Source: CAZDIO01 sp964505555 | Lineage (GTDB): Bacteria; Bdellovibrionota_C; UBA2361; SZUA-149; CAZDIO01 | Reading direction: 5' to 3' | Assembly (NCBI GenBank): GCA_964505555.1 | Contig: CAZDIO010000105.1 | Span: forward strand, 1 to 38,069 | DNA: 38,069 bases | Shown: positions 16,036 to 24,345 of the stretch, in pieces | How the letters are laid out: every line of letters begins with the position of its first letter | How positions within the stretch are numbered: the first letter of the stretch is position 1 | The notes under the pieces: generated by a model | The model's input: only the letters and a program-made list of their open reading frames with translations | Databases searched by the model: none | What the model was told of the DNA's origin: nothing | Program-made: the position numbers and the translations under genes

Positions 16036-16932
16036 TTAGCTCTTTTCCACTCGTTGACCCACGTTGGTATCTTTCTTTTCGTGGATGAGGTTTTTTGCAG
16101 GTTCTTCGTTTTTCTTGGTGAGTGCTTCGCGAAGTGGGCTATCCTTTTTTTTTATTCGCGTTTCTTTTCTTTCATAAAACGGCTCTAAGTTATCAAAGAT
16201 ATTTCTTGCATTTAACGACTTGAAATCAACATTGTCGTAGACATCCATGGCCCCGGCAGTTCCAAAGTATATTCGTGACACCTCCGCAACATCGGCCATC
16301 AATAAAAATCTCCGCTCAGGCGACATTCGTTCTGTCACCAGGCCGATCACCGCTTCAGAGTGCTCTCGCTGCATGGCTACAAAATACGCTTTTGTTACCT
16401 CACTGTATCGCTCCAGAAGAAATCGAAGATCGCCAAGGAGTTGATCTTTTGTTTTTTCGACCTTCACCGTGGACGGTGAGGACGGTGAAGCTACCACGGT
16501 TTCTTGTGGTGCGATCTCCTCTTTTGGAGGAGCCGGTGTCTGTAAAGAAACTGGCGCTGCCTGGGAAAGCCGCTTTACCTCTTCCGGAGTTAATTCTACT
16601 GCATGATCAGTGCCGGGATTTATTCTTAGATATGCATCTGCAGGGAGGGAGAGGGAGAGATCTGCGCCGGGGAGAGAAAAAGATTGATATTTTGAGCCTG
16701 CCCATTCAAAAAGATAATCTTCCGTCGTAAAGGTAGGGATGATCTTTTTATCATTCTCAAAGAAAGTTACCACTCGAATCTTCTTTGTTTGTTTATTTGC
16801 CCCCACCTCTTCGTAAGTAACGGGGGTAATTAAGAGATCGGAAGAAAGGAGGGAGAGCGCAAAATCAACGTGCTCACGATCTCCGTGAGCGATCTTTTTC
16901 AAAAAATCCTCTAGCGTAGCTCCAGTCCTCAC
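16036..16932 (-). CDS. SseB-family protein
   Basis: A 298-residue cytoplasmic protein. Residues about 1-120 match the SseB N-terminal domain: VVTFFENDKKIIPTFTTEDYLFEWAG and the ending LRINPGTDHAVELTPEEVKRL. A proline- and glutamate-rich linker follows (about 125-160), then an SseB C-terminal-like helical domain (EVTKAYFVAMQREHSEAVIGLV..). SseB proteins are linked to serine sensitivity, but their biochemical role is unclear. The start is GTG at 16932 with GGAG 10 bases upstream. The lysine-rich tail after residue 260 is not usual in the family. Confidence 0.8.
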   Translation of the reverse strand: MRTGATLEDFLKKIAHGDREHVDFALSLLSSDLLITPVTYEEVGANKQTKKIRVVTFFENDKKIIPTFTTEDYLFEWAGSKYQSFSLPGADLSLSLPADAYLRINPGTDHAVELTPEEVKRLSQAAPVSLQTPAPPKEEIAPQETVVASPSSPSTVKVEKTKDQLLGDLRFLLERYSEVTKAYFVAMQREHSEAVIGLVTERMSPERRFLLMADVAEVSRIYFGTAGAMDVYDNVDFKSLNARNIFDNLEPFYERKETRIKKKDSPLREALTKKNEEPAKNLIHEKKDTNVGQRVEKS

Positions 16933-17031
16933 AAATCTTTACTCCAACCGCCTAAAAACTCCCCTCTCTTTCATTCTCTTTCGCTCCCTATATATTATAT
17001 TGTAACCCTCATAGTAAGGAACGAATTAACT

Positions 17032-17136
17032 ATGTTATGGCACCTTTATAAAGTTCTGTGCTTTCCAAGGGTTACCCAGCTAGAATACCTGCAGAAAAAG
17101 GCACTTACGGCAGATAATAAGAAAGAACCTATATGA
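17032..17136 (+). CDS. possible leader small protein of the bacillithiol operon
   Basis: A 34-codon frame (MLWHLYKVLCFPRVTQLEYL, then QKKALTADNKKEPI) begins at an ATG with AAGGAA about 11 bases upstream. It ends in a TGA that overlaps the methyltransferase ATG (ATGA). The overlap and the ribosome site suggest translational coupling, since the methyltransferase has no other good ribosome site except the AAGAAAG within this frame. I recognise no family. It could also be an unused frame in an untranslated leader. Confidence 0.4.
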   Translation: MLWHLYKVLCFPRVTQLEYLQKKALTADNKKEPI

Positions 17137-17876
17137 ATTGGTATAGAGAGTGGTTTGGAGATGAGTATTACCTCCTCTACTCCCACCGTGACCGAGAGGA
17201 AGCAAGAGCCCAAGTGCGGTTTATTCATGAGCTGTTTTTACCCACAAGCGTTCTTGATGTAGCCTCGGGAAACGGGCGTCACGTTGAGGAGTTTCTTCGC
17301 GGAGGCACAAAAGCGTTTGGAGTAGACCTCTCTCCTGTGGGCGTTAAAGAAGGTCAGGCCCGATTAAGAGCCGCAGCATTGCCAGAAAATCTCTGTATCG
17401 GCGATATGCGCGCGTTACCGTATCCAGACCAAAGATTTGAATTACTTCTTAGTATGTTTAATAGTTTTGGCTACTTTGAATCAGATGATGAACATATTAT
17501 GCTCCTTCGTGAATGGAGAAGAGCGCTTCAAGCAGATGGAACATTATTTATGGATTATATGAATTTCCACTATGTATCGACTCACTTAATCCCCGTAAGT
17601 GAGTCAACAAGAGATGGTTTTCATATTCGAGAAGAGCGCTCTCTTCAATCTGGACGAGTGGTAAAAAAGATCTCCCTCTCTGAGAACGCGACCGGAATCA
17701 AAAAAAATTATACTGAATCAGTTCGACTCTATTCTCCCATAGAACTTCACACTCTCCTCGAGCGTGGGGGGTTTGCGGTTGAGAAGCTCTTTGGGAATTT
17801 TCATGGAGATCCGTTTCTTGAAAGCTCTCCGCAGCTTATTGTTGTGGCAAAGAAAAACTCCACTTTCTCCTCATGA
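17133..17876 (+). CDS. SAM-dependent methyltransferase, candidate bacillithiol N-methyltransferase
   Basis: A 247-residue class I methyltransferase with the SAM-binding motif VLDVASGNGRHVEEFL (residues 40-55), the acidic turn GVDLSPVGV and motif II/III region GDMRALPYPDQRFELLLSMF. Its last four bases overlap the bshC start (ATGA), and bshC, bshB1 and bshA follow without gaps. From what I recall, Chlorobium makes N-methyl-bacillithiol using a SAM methyltransferase (NmbA), so this gene is a good candidate for the same step. That assignment rests on gene context, not on a diagnostic motif. Confidence 0.8.
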   Translation: MNWYREWFGDEYYLLYSHRDREEARAQVRFIHELFLPTSVLDVASGNGRHVEEFLRGGTKAFGVDLSPVGVKEGQARLRAAALPENLCIGDMRALPYPDQRFELLLSMFNSFGYFESDDEHIMLLREWRRALQADGTLFMDYMNFHYVSTHLIPVSESTRDGFHIREERSLQSGRVVKKISLSENATGIKKNYTESVRLYSPIELHTLLERGGFAVEKLFGNFHGDPFLESSPQLIVVAKKNSTFSS

Positions 17877-19477
17877 GTTTACTTGGAGAAGCTTATATTA
17901 CTGGTGAGCACAAAGCGATCGAGCTTATTGGAAAGAATTACACCGATTCAGAGATAAGAAAAACTGTTCTAAAATCTCGGGGAAACCAAAAGATCTCTTC
18001 TGAACTTTATAAAATTCTCCTTACGTATAATCAAACCCTTCCACCAAGTAAAAAGCGCGAAGAGAATTTGGCCGATCTACAAAAGACAGGCACTGTGGTG
18101 GTGATTACGGGACAACAAACAGGGTTTTTTTTAGGACCACTCCTTACCTACTATAAAGCACTCTCAGCGATCTTAACTGCAAAGTCGCTTGAAAAAGAGA
18201 GCGGTCAAAGAACCGTTCCTCTTTTCTGGCTTCAGTCTGAAGATCATGATTATAAAGAGATCAATCACTGTAACGTGCCCGATAGTCAGCTTGGAACACT
18301 CAAACTCGAGGTTCCCTCCACCGCTTCTGAACGTATCCCAGTAAAAAATATTCTTCTTGGAGAAGAGATATCTTCTCAACTTACTCTCTTGAAGGAAAAA
18401 GTTAGCCATTACAAGCCTGCCTTGGAGATTGTCGATCTTTTCTCCAAGCACTATCAAACTCACGTATCCATTGTAGATGCATTCGCGCATACTCTTGCCA
18501 CTTTCTTTGCTGATGAAGGGTTAATTATTTTTGACCCGCGGACTCCTGGCGTTTCTTCGTTAATGGCACCGGTGTTTTCAAAAGCTCTTTTGGAACACGA
18601 GCAGATCTCAGGGGCACTTAAAGCTCACTCTGAAAAAATAGAGCTCGCCGGATTTCAACCCCAGGTGCATGTTCGAGAAAACTCCCCTCTTTTCTTTTAT
18701 CATCATGGCCCCGAAACTGAGCGATATCGATTACAACGAAAGAAAAACGCTTGGAATTTAATCGGCACAGAGATCTCTATCGATGATCAGACACTTCGCA
18801 CTACTCTCCAGAACGATCCTGCCTCTTTTAGCAGCAGCGCACTTTTACGACCAATTGTACAAGACTCTCTCTTCCCAACAGCCGCCTATATTGGTGGAGC
18901 AGCAGAGCTGGCGTATTTTGCACAAATTACCCCCCTCTACTCTCTTTTTCAGATAGAAAAGCCACTCATCATCCCTCGTGCTCGATTTATACTAAGCGAA
19001 GAGAAACAGCGGGGCTGGCTTCAAGAGTTAGGTCTTACCATTGAAGAGTTACGCCTCCCTGTTGAAAATCTTGTAACAAAGAAACTTTTGAGCAAAGTAG
19101 GTAACAACCCCGATCCCCAGAAGCTAGAGAGCGCTACACTTTCTCAGATCGAAGCTGCTCTTGACTCAATGCAGACCGCTTTTGGCAGAGTTGATCCGAC
19201 ACTGGTGGCGGCTCTTGAAAAATCAAAGGAAAAGATATTTAATCAGATTCATACCGTCATTACTCGATATGAGCGAGCTTTAGCGGGGAAAGAAGATATT
19301 AACGCGGGGCGAATTCAACGTTTAAAACAGTGGTTCTTTCCAGAAGATTTGGACCAGGAGCGATATTACGGTGCAGCGTATTTTCTCTGTCGATACGGAA
19401 GTAGTTTTAAGCAGGAACTGATTAATGAATTTACACCGTATTCGGGAAAGTTTGTTGAGGTGCCATTACGTGATTGA
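17873..19477 (+). CDS. bshC: bacillithiol synthase (cysteine-adding enzyme) BshC
   Basis: A 534-residue protein, the usual BshC length (about 540). It adds cysteine to glucosaminyl-malate, the last step to bacillithiol. The nucleotide-binding-like core is unmistakable: VVVITGQQTGFFLGPLLTYY (about 75-94), AKSLEKESGQRTVPLFWLQS, EDHDYKEINHC (about 123-133), and later AAYIGGAAELAYFAQI. A coiled-coil stretch (about 400-470) fits the BshC dimer arm. It overlaps the genes on both sides by four bases. Confidence 0.95.
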   Translation: MSLLGEAYITGEHKAIELIGKNYTDSEIRKTVLKSRGNQKISSELYKILLTYNQTLPPSKKREENLADLQKTGTVVVITGQQTGFFLGPLLTYYKALSAILTAKSLEKESGQRTVPLFWLQSEDHDYKEINHCNVPDSQLGTLKLEVPSTASERIPVKNILLGEEISSQLTLLKEKVSHYKPALEIVDLFSKHYQTHVSIVDAFAHTLATFFADEGLIIFDPRTPGVSSLMAPVFSKALLEHEQISGALKAHSEKIELAGFQPQVHVRENSPLFFYHHGPETERYRLQRKKNAWNLIGTEISIDDQTLRTTLQNDPASFSSSALLRPIVQDSLFPTAAYIGGAAELAYFAQITPLYSLFQIEKPLIIPRARFILSEEKQRGWLQELGLTIEELRLPVENLVTKKLLSKVGNNPDPQKLESATLSQIEAALDSMQTAFGRVDPTLVAALEKSKEKIFNQIHTVITRYERALAGKEDINAGRIQRLKQWFFPEDLDQERYYGAAYFLCRYGSSFKQELINEFTPYSGKFVEVPLRD

Positions 19478-20268
19478 TGATTTTACCGATGAATAATTTT
19501 ACTACCGATATAGTTGTCTTTGCCGCGCATCCTGATGATGCGGAGATCTGGTGCGGAGGGTTACTGGCAAAGGCGGCTTCATTTGGACAAAAGACCGGGG
19601 TGATCGACCTTACGCAAGGCGAGCTCAGTACTGGCGGGGATCTTGAAACAAGAAAAGAGGAAACAAAAAAAGCATCAATAGTTCTCGGATTAACATTTCG
19701 AGAAAATTTAGGGTTTCCAGATGGACAGATCAGTTACGGCGAACCACAAGGCACCGGGATCTCTCAACTCCGAGCGGCGGTTGAAATTCTTCGTATCAAA
19801 CGACCTGAGATAGTGCTCATCCCTTTCTCTCAGGAACGACACCCCGATCATGTTGCTTGCAGTGATTTAATAACACGAGCGGTGTTTTTCTCAGGGGTAA
19901 AAAAATTTGAAGGTCTTACCAAGGCAGAGAAATTCACCCCCCGACAAATTATTTACTATCAGATGCGCTATGAGTTTCGTCCGAGCTTTGTAGTCGATAT
20001 CAGCGCGGTGCATGAAACAAAGATGCGTGCGATTCGTTGTTATCAGAGCCAATTATATCGAAAAGACTTAAAGCCAGCCGAGCAAACACTTTTAAATTCT
20101 CAACTTGCAGGTGAAGCGATTGAAGTTCGCGATCGTTATTACGGGGCGATGATCGGCGCATCTCACGGTGAGGCATATCTGATAAAAAATGTTTTGCCGA
20201 TGAGCGATCCGTTGTTACATTTCCAAAAAAATGCCCTCTCTCAACCTCTTATTTATCCGGTACAGTAA
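19474..20268 (+). CDS. bshB1: bacillithiol biosynthesis deacetylase BshB1
   Basis: A 264-residue PIG-L/LmbE-type zinc deacetylase that removes acetyl from GlcNAc-malate. Metal motif AAHPDDAEIWCGG (residues 18-30) and the second ligand in SQERHPDHVACSDL, with the BshB1-type DLTQGELSTGG and NLGFPDG. The ATG at 19474 overlaps the bshC stop. An ATG six codons in would also fit. The tail of about 25 residues after the usual end is not distinctive. Confidence 0.94.
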   Translation: MMILPMNNFTTDIVVFAAHPDDAEIWCGGLLAKAASFGQKTGVIDLTQGELSTGGDLETRKEETKKASIVLGLTFRENLGFPDGQISYGEPQGTGISQLRAAVEILRIKRPEIVLIPFSQERHPDHVACSDLITRAVFFSGVKKFEGLTKAEKFTPRQIIYYQMRYEFRPSFVVDISAVHETKMRAIRCYQSQLYRKDLKPAEQTLLNSQLAGEAIEVRDRYYGAMIGASHGEAYLIKNVLPMSDPLLHFQKNALSQPLIYPVQ

Positions 20269-21426
20269 ATGACAAGAAAGCCAATGAAAATCGGCATTAC
20301 CTGTTATCCAACCTTTGGTGGCAGTGGTGTTGTAGCTACTGAAATCGGAATGTCTCTAGCCAAACGTGGTCACCAGATTCATTTTGTTTGCTATGATGTT
20401 CCACACCGATTGCGACGATTTACAGAAAACATCTTCTTTCATGAAGTTGTCGTCCATGAAAGCCCACTCTTTGCATACCCTCCCTACTCACTTGCCCTTG
20501 CTTCAAAAATGGTCGAGGTCGCTACGTATGAGGAGCTTGATCTTTTGCATGTTCATTACGCGGTACCTCACGCAACGAGCGCATATCTTGCAAAACAGGT
20601 GCTCGGATCGAAAGCACCAAAGATTATCACCACTCTTCACGGAACAGATATTACCCTTGTCGGAACCGAGCGTGGATACCTACCAATTACCCGTTTCTCA
20701 ATTACTGAGAGCGATGGAATCACCACCCCTTCTCAATATTTAAAGCATGCTACGTACGATAAGTTAAACGTTTCTACCTCTGTCCCGATTGAAGTTATTC
20801 CCAACTTTGTAGACACCGAGATTTTTAAACCACGTTTAGAAAGCGATCGCCGCGATCTTCGGCCAATTTTGAGCCAATGTAAACCCGATCACAAAGTGCT
20901 CATTCACGTCTCAAACTTCCGGCCCGTAAAACGACTTCCGGATGTTGTAAAGATCTTTGCAAAGGTGAATGAAAAAATCCCCTGTCACTTGGTGCTCGTA
21001 GGAGACGGCCCAGAGCGATCTCAGATTGAGAGCATGGTCAGAGAATTAAAGCTCTCTCAGCGAGTGTGTTTTCTTGGAAAGCAGGAGAATTTTATTGAGA
21101 TCCTCCAAACAAGCGACCTCTTTTTACTTCCCAGCCAAAATGAGGGTTTTGGTCTTGCTGCACTTGAGGCCTTAAGTTGCGGAGTTCCGGTCATTGCTTC
21201 AAACACTGAAGGGATACCTGAGGTTGTCATTGACAAAAAAGTGGGCTTTCTCTCTGCGGTGGGAGATGTTGATGAGATGGCAAAAAATGCAATTCACCTC
21301 TTGAGTGATCAAGCTTTGTATCGACAGATGTCGCAGGACTCAAGAAAACTAGCAGAAGAGCAGTACAATCAATCAATGATCATTGATCGCTATGAGGAAT
21401 ATTGTTATCGAATTCTAGGCGCCTAA
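20269..21426 (+). CDS. bshA: N-acetyl-alpha-D-glucosaminyl L-malate synthase BshA
   Basis: A 385-residue GT-B glycosyltransferase (GT4) that joins UDP-GlcNAc to L-malate, the first bacillithiol step. Marks: MKIGITCYPTFGGSGVVATE, DLLHVHYAVPHATSAYLA, TTLHGTDITLVG, IPNFVDTEIF, and the donor-site EGFGLAALE motif with NTEGIPEVV. The ATG at 20269 directly follows the bshB1 stop codon. The second ATG, five codons in, is the family-like start. With the preceding genes the full bacillithiol pathway is present in one operon. Confidence 0.95.
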   Translation: MTRKPMKIGITCYPTFGGSGVVATEIGMSLAKRGHQIHFVCYDVPHRLRRFTENIFFHEVVVHESPLFAYPPYSLALASKMVEVATYEELDLLHVHYAVPHATSAYLAKQVLGSKAPKIITTLHGTDITLVGTERGYLPITRFSITESDGITTPSQYLKHATYDKLNVSTSVPIEVIPNFVDTEIFKPRLESDRRDLRPILSQCKPDHKVLIHVSNFRPVKRLPDVVKIFAKVNEKIPCHLVLVGDGPERSQIESMVRELKLSQRVCFLGKQENFIEILQTSDLFLLPSQNEGFGLAALEALSCGVPVIASNTEGIPEVVIDKKVGFLSAVGDVDEMAKNAIHLLSDQALYRQMSQDSRKLAEEQYNQSMIIDRYEEYCYRILGA

Positions 21427-21561
21427 ATTCTACTCGTAAGCCCCTCTCTAAAACCTCCCCAGATCACTATTATTAAACAACGTTATCAAAGAACATTTTT
21501 AAATAAAATTGAGCCACTCTGCTAACTTAGCTCATTAAACTATCTATCTCTGCCTATTTTC

Positions 21562-21588
21562 TAAAGATTTACTTTCAGCGGTCGATAT
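21562..21588 (+). promoter_or_regulatory. sigma28 (FliA)-type promoter
   Basis: TAAAGATT, then 11 bases, then GTCGATAT. The known flagellar sigma28 consensus is TAAAGTTT-N11-GCCGATAA, so 13 of 16 positions match with exact spacing. It points at the YjfB-like gene at 21667, giving a leader of about 70 bases. That leader contains TACTGCAA twice, 13 or so bases apart. Confidence 0.7.
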
Positions 21589-21666
21589 TATTACTGACGA
21601 AAAGGAATATCGTACCGCTAGTATACTGTACTGCAATATACTTTACTGCAAAGGAGTGTAGCCGAA

Positions 21667-21834
21667 ATGACAATTGGTAGTGTAAGTTCTGGACTTTCCT
21701 CTCAATCAGTTTCCGCCGAAGTAGGGGTCGCTGTTCAAAAAAAGGCACTCGATAACCAGGCGCAGATCGTTGAAAAACTCCTTGAACCGGTAAAACAGAC
21801 CTCTCCAGGTGGTTCGCTGAGCGTTTACGCTTAG
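21667..21834 (+). CDS. YjfB-family putative motility protein
   Basis: A 55-residue protein starting MTIGSVSSGLSSQSVSAEVG and continuing VAVQKKALDNQAQIVEKLLE. This matches the short YjfB family, in which a VG(I/V)AVxKKALD core follows a serine-rich head. GGAG lies about 11 bases before the ATG. The family is annotated as putative motility proteins, mostly from its sigma28-type or flagellar contexts. The promoter just upstream here supports that. No other flagellar gene is in the window. It lies alone between bshA and a convergent hydrolase gene. Confidence 0.8.
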   Translation: MTIGSVSSGLSSQSVSAEVGVAVQKKALDNQAQIVEKLLEPVKQTSPGGSLSVYA

Positions 21835-21901
21835 ATCTTTTACGAATTTTCCATTCAAACGAATGTTTCTCTCATAACATCTGAGAAGTTTTTGTTAGAT
21901 C

Positions 21902-22732
21902 TTAGAAGATCTCCTTAAAAAACGTAATCAGAAGTGAAATAACCTTTTCAAATTCCGGTGTACTTCCTGAAAAAGGATGCTTAATTCCAAAAGTATGTGA
22001 ACCACCAGAGAGAATCTCAAGTTGAGCTGAAGGGTTCCAACTTTGAAGTTCAAGCGCCTGGGAGAGCGAAACTGCCTGGTCATTATCTCCATGAATGATA
22101 AGAAGCGGTTTAGAAAGAGATTTTACAGCGTTTTCTATGCTTTTCCTTCTTAACAACATATCTTCAAGTAACGAAACACCCAACGGGAGTTTTTGGCCTG
22201 TTCGTGCATTTTCAACATTTATAACTCCGTCCTCTCTCCATTGTCTCTCCTGTTCTGGAAGAGGAAGTGGCATTTGAGAAATTGAAGCTACCGTGGCAAC
22301 CGCTTTTACCTCCGGTAATACCCCGACACAGAGAACTGCTGAACCACCTCGGCTATGTCCGATGAGACCAATTGAGACTGAATCTAACCAAGGAGCACAA
22401 GGCAGATCCCCCTTCTTAAGAGCCGTAATTACCATCTGCAGATCTTGCTCTTCAAAAGAAAAGGTATTTTCTTGAAACTTTTCTAGCTCATCAAACTCAA
22501 ATAAATTTCCTCCAACTCCGTTGTGAGAAAAATTAAAAGAGATACAAGCAAATCCTGCCGCAGCCAGTTTTTCAGCCATGTATGGCCAGCCACCCCAATC
22601 TTTAAAACCCTTAAAGCCATGACAGAATATTAAAACCGGGAGCCTCTGCTCTGAAGAAGAGGATCTGAAACGAATATCTCCCCGAATCGGCTCTCCCTTT
22701 ACTCCCGGTATAACAAAGTGTTCGTGGATCAC
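21902..22732 (-). CDS. alpha/beta hydrolase (dienelactone-hydrolase-like)
   Basis: A 276-residue alpha/beta hydrolase. Oxyanion-hole segment LIFCHGFKGFKDWGG, nucleophile elbow GHSRGG (Ser about 127), acid in IIHGDNDQAV and His in LSGGSHTFG, giving a complete triad. There is no signal peptide. It starts three bases after the second ABC permease stop codon, so it is the fourth gene of the exporter operon at 25403-21902. The substrate is unknown. Confidence 0.87.
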   Translation of the reverse strand: MIHEHFVIPGVKGEPIRGDIRFRSSSSEQRLPVLIFCHGFKGFKDWGGWPYMAEKLAAAGFACISFNFSHNGVGGNLFEFDELEKFQENTFSFEEQDLQMVITALKKGDLPCAPWLDSVSIGLIGHSRGGSAVLCVGVLPEVKAVATVASISQMPLPLPEQERQWREDGVINVENARTGQKLPLGVSLLEDMLLRRKSIENAVKSLSKPLLIIHGDNDQAVSLSQALELQSWNPSAQLEILSGGSHTFGIKHPFSGSTPEFEKVISLLITFFKEIF

Positions 22733-22735
22733 TAC

Positions 22736-23542
22736 TTAATTTCCAACAGAGGAATATTTACTGACACCAAACTTCCACGAGAGAGAGGCAACAAGGAAAC
22801 AAAGAAGGGCCATTACTGGGGTGAGATAACAATAGACTTCAAAACCTCCACGAGAAAAAAAGTGTGTGGCTGGATAAAATGCCACAAAAGCAAAAGGTAC
22901 AATCCATGAGAGGATAACCTGTATCGTTCGATTGAAGATCGTTATCGGATATCTCCCAAAGGCCATCAAATTAAAAAAAGGCGCACTAATTCCTAATCGA
23001 TCCTCAAAATGAAATGAAAGAGAGGCAATAATCACAAAAACACTTAAGAGGATGACCCCTCCAGAGATGCTACTAACAACAAGCCAACAGTAGTCAAGAA
23101 ATGAAAAATCAAAATGCAATTTGTTATCTGCATACCAGAGCACACCGATCCCGACGACCAGATTTCCAACACTCTCTAAGTTAAACGTCTCAAATAGCAC
23201 CTGACACAAACTATTTAAGGGACGAAGAAGCACCCGGTCAAACTGCCCCTGAATGACGTACTTATCACCAAACTCATAGAGGTTTGGAGAAACAAGTGAG
23301 AATAAAGCAAGGGGGAGCATTGAATAACCGTAAATAAAGAGCACCTCTTCGCGACGCCACCCTTTGAGTTCAGGCACGGTTTTTCCGTCAATTAAAAAAA
23401 CAATAAAAAGAAGTCCTGTTACAGAGACAAGTGCACTTGCAAAAATGGCGGCAAAAAAATCTGCCTTATAGGAAAGACGTGCTTTTAAAAACTGGGCAAA
23501 GTAAGAGCTAGACACATGAATGGCACGAAACATTAAAATCAT
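22736..23542 (-). CDS. ABC-2 family permease (COG3694/DUF990-like)
   Basis: A 268-residue membrane protein with six hydrophobic segments and the family motif GQFDRVLLRPLNSLCQVLFE after the second. It is the second permease of a three-component exporter. Its ATG overlaps the stop codon of the preceding permease by four bases. In this family the two permeases are thought to pair, with the ATPase encoded first. Which of COG3694 or COG4587 each permease belongs to is my judgement from general resemblance. Confidence 0.88.
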   Translation of the reverse strand: MILMFRAIHVSSSYFAQFLKARLSYKADFFAAIFASALVSVTGLLFIVFLIDGKTVPELKGWRREEVLFIYGYSMLPLALFSLVSPNLYEFGDKYVIQGQFDRVLLRPLNSLCQVLFETFNLESVGNLVVGIGVLWYADNKLHFDFSFLDYCWLVVSSISGGVILLSVFVIIASLSFHFEDRLGISAPFFNLMAFGRYPITIFNRTIQVILSWIVPFAFVAFYPATHFFSRGGFEVYCYLTPVMALLCFLVASLSWKFGVSKYSSVGN

Positions 23543-24345
23543 CCCCCTTGAAGCGTTAACTTCACCATCGCTTTATGCCATAACAACTTTCCTAAGAATC
23601 CAAGAGACACTATCCAGAAGATCTGCGTGAGAATCATCACCAGAAGTTGTGAACCATGAACATTTCCTAAATAAAACTGGAGAGGGATAAAGGTAATAGT
23701 TTGAAAGGGAAGCAATTTAAGCACTAACTGCACCCATTCCGGGAAAAATGGGATCGGAAGGAGGAGCCCTGAGCAAAGTTGAATAATATAATACTTCGCG
23801 CGCATCACTCCCATAATCGACTTAAAGGAGAACGCAAGGAGACCAATAATAAAATTAATCTCAGCTAATACTAAAAACGCAACAAATGTTGATAAAACAA
23901 ACAACACTCCATCCAAAATACTGGGCGGTAATTGAATCGGATAAATAATCGCAAGGACGATGACGATGGGAACTGTAAAAAACAGCGCACGAAAGACCGT
24001 TCCGCCAAAGGCCTGGGTCATCATCATTAACTGAAAATTTACCGGTCGAAGAAGATAGATACTGATCTGTCCACTCCGTACAATCTCATCAATCTCATGG
24101 TCTATATCAGAAATATAAAGACTTCTTGAGATCCAACCTACCGCGATCTAGGTAACCATCGTGGTGAAGGTAAACCCATTAATTAACTCACCTGGTGCCT
24201 TTTGTGAAAAAATTGCCTGCCAAATAAAGTAATGGACCGTCACAAACAATAAGTAGGTAAGAATCCCCGTAAAGTAACGCATCCGATACGCCAGCATCGC
24301 AAGAAATGCGTTTCTCACAAAAGAAAAATAAACTCTTGGCTTCAC
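23539..24345 (-). pseudogene. ABC-2 family permease interrupted by one in-frame amber codon
   Basis: Read through, the frame gives a 268-codon permease starting MKPRVYFSFVRNAFLAMLAY and ending in good family sequence. It includes the motif VRSGQISIYLLRPVNFQL, parallel to GQFDRVLLRPLNSL of its partner. A TAG at 24148-24150 (codon 66) interrupts it between TTMVT and IAVGWISRSLYISDID. The frame is the same on both sides, so this is a single stop and not a frameshift. One base change (TAT or TAC to TAG, as Tyr is expected here) explains it. Both ends overlap neighbouring genes by four bases. A sequencing error, a recent null mutation or amber read-through are all possible. Restart at the triple ATG near 24027 would lack the first membrane segments. 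Confidence 0.85.

Noticed and set aside
24028..24147. Frameshift in the ABC-2 permease
   Set aside because: The two fragments are in the same frame (24345 and 24027 differ by a multiple of three). Only one stop codon separates them.
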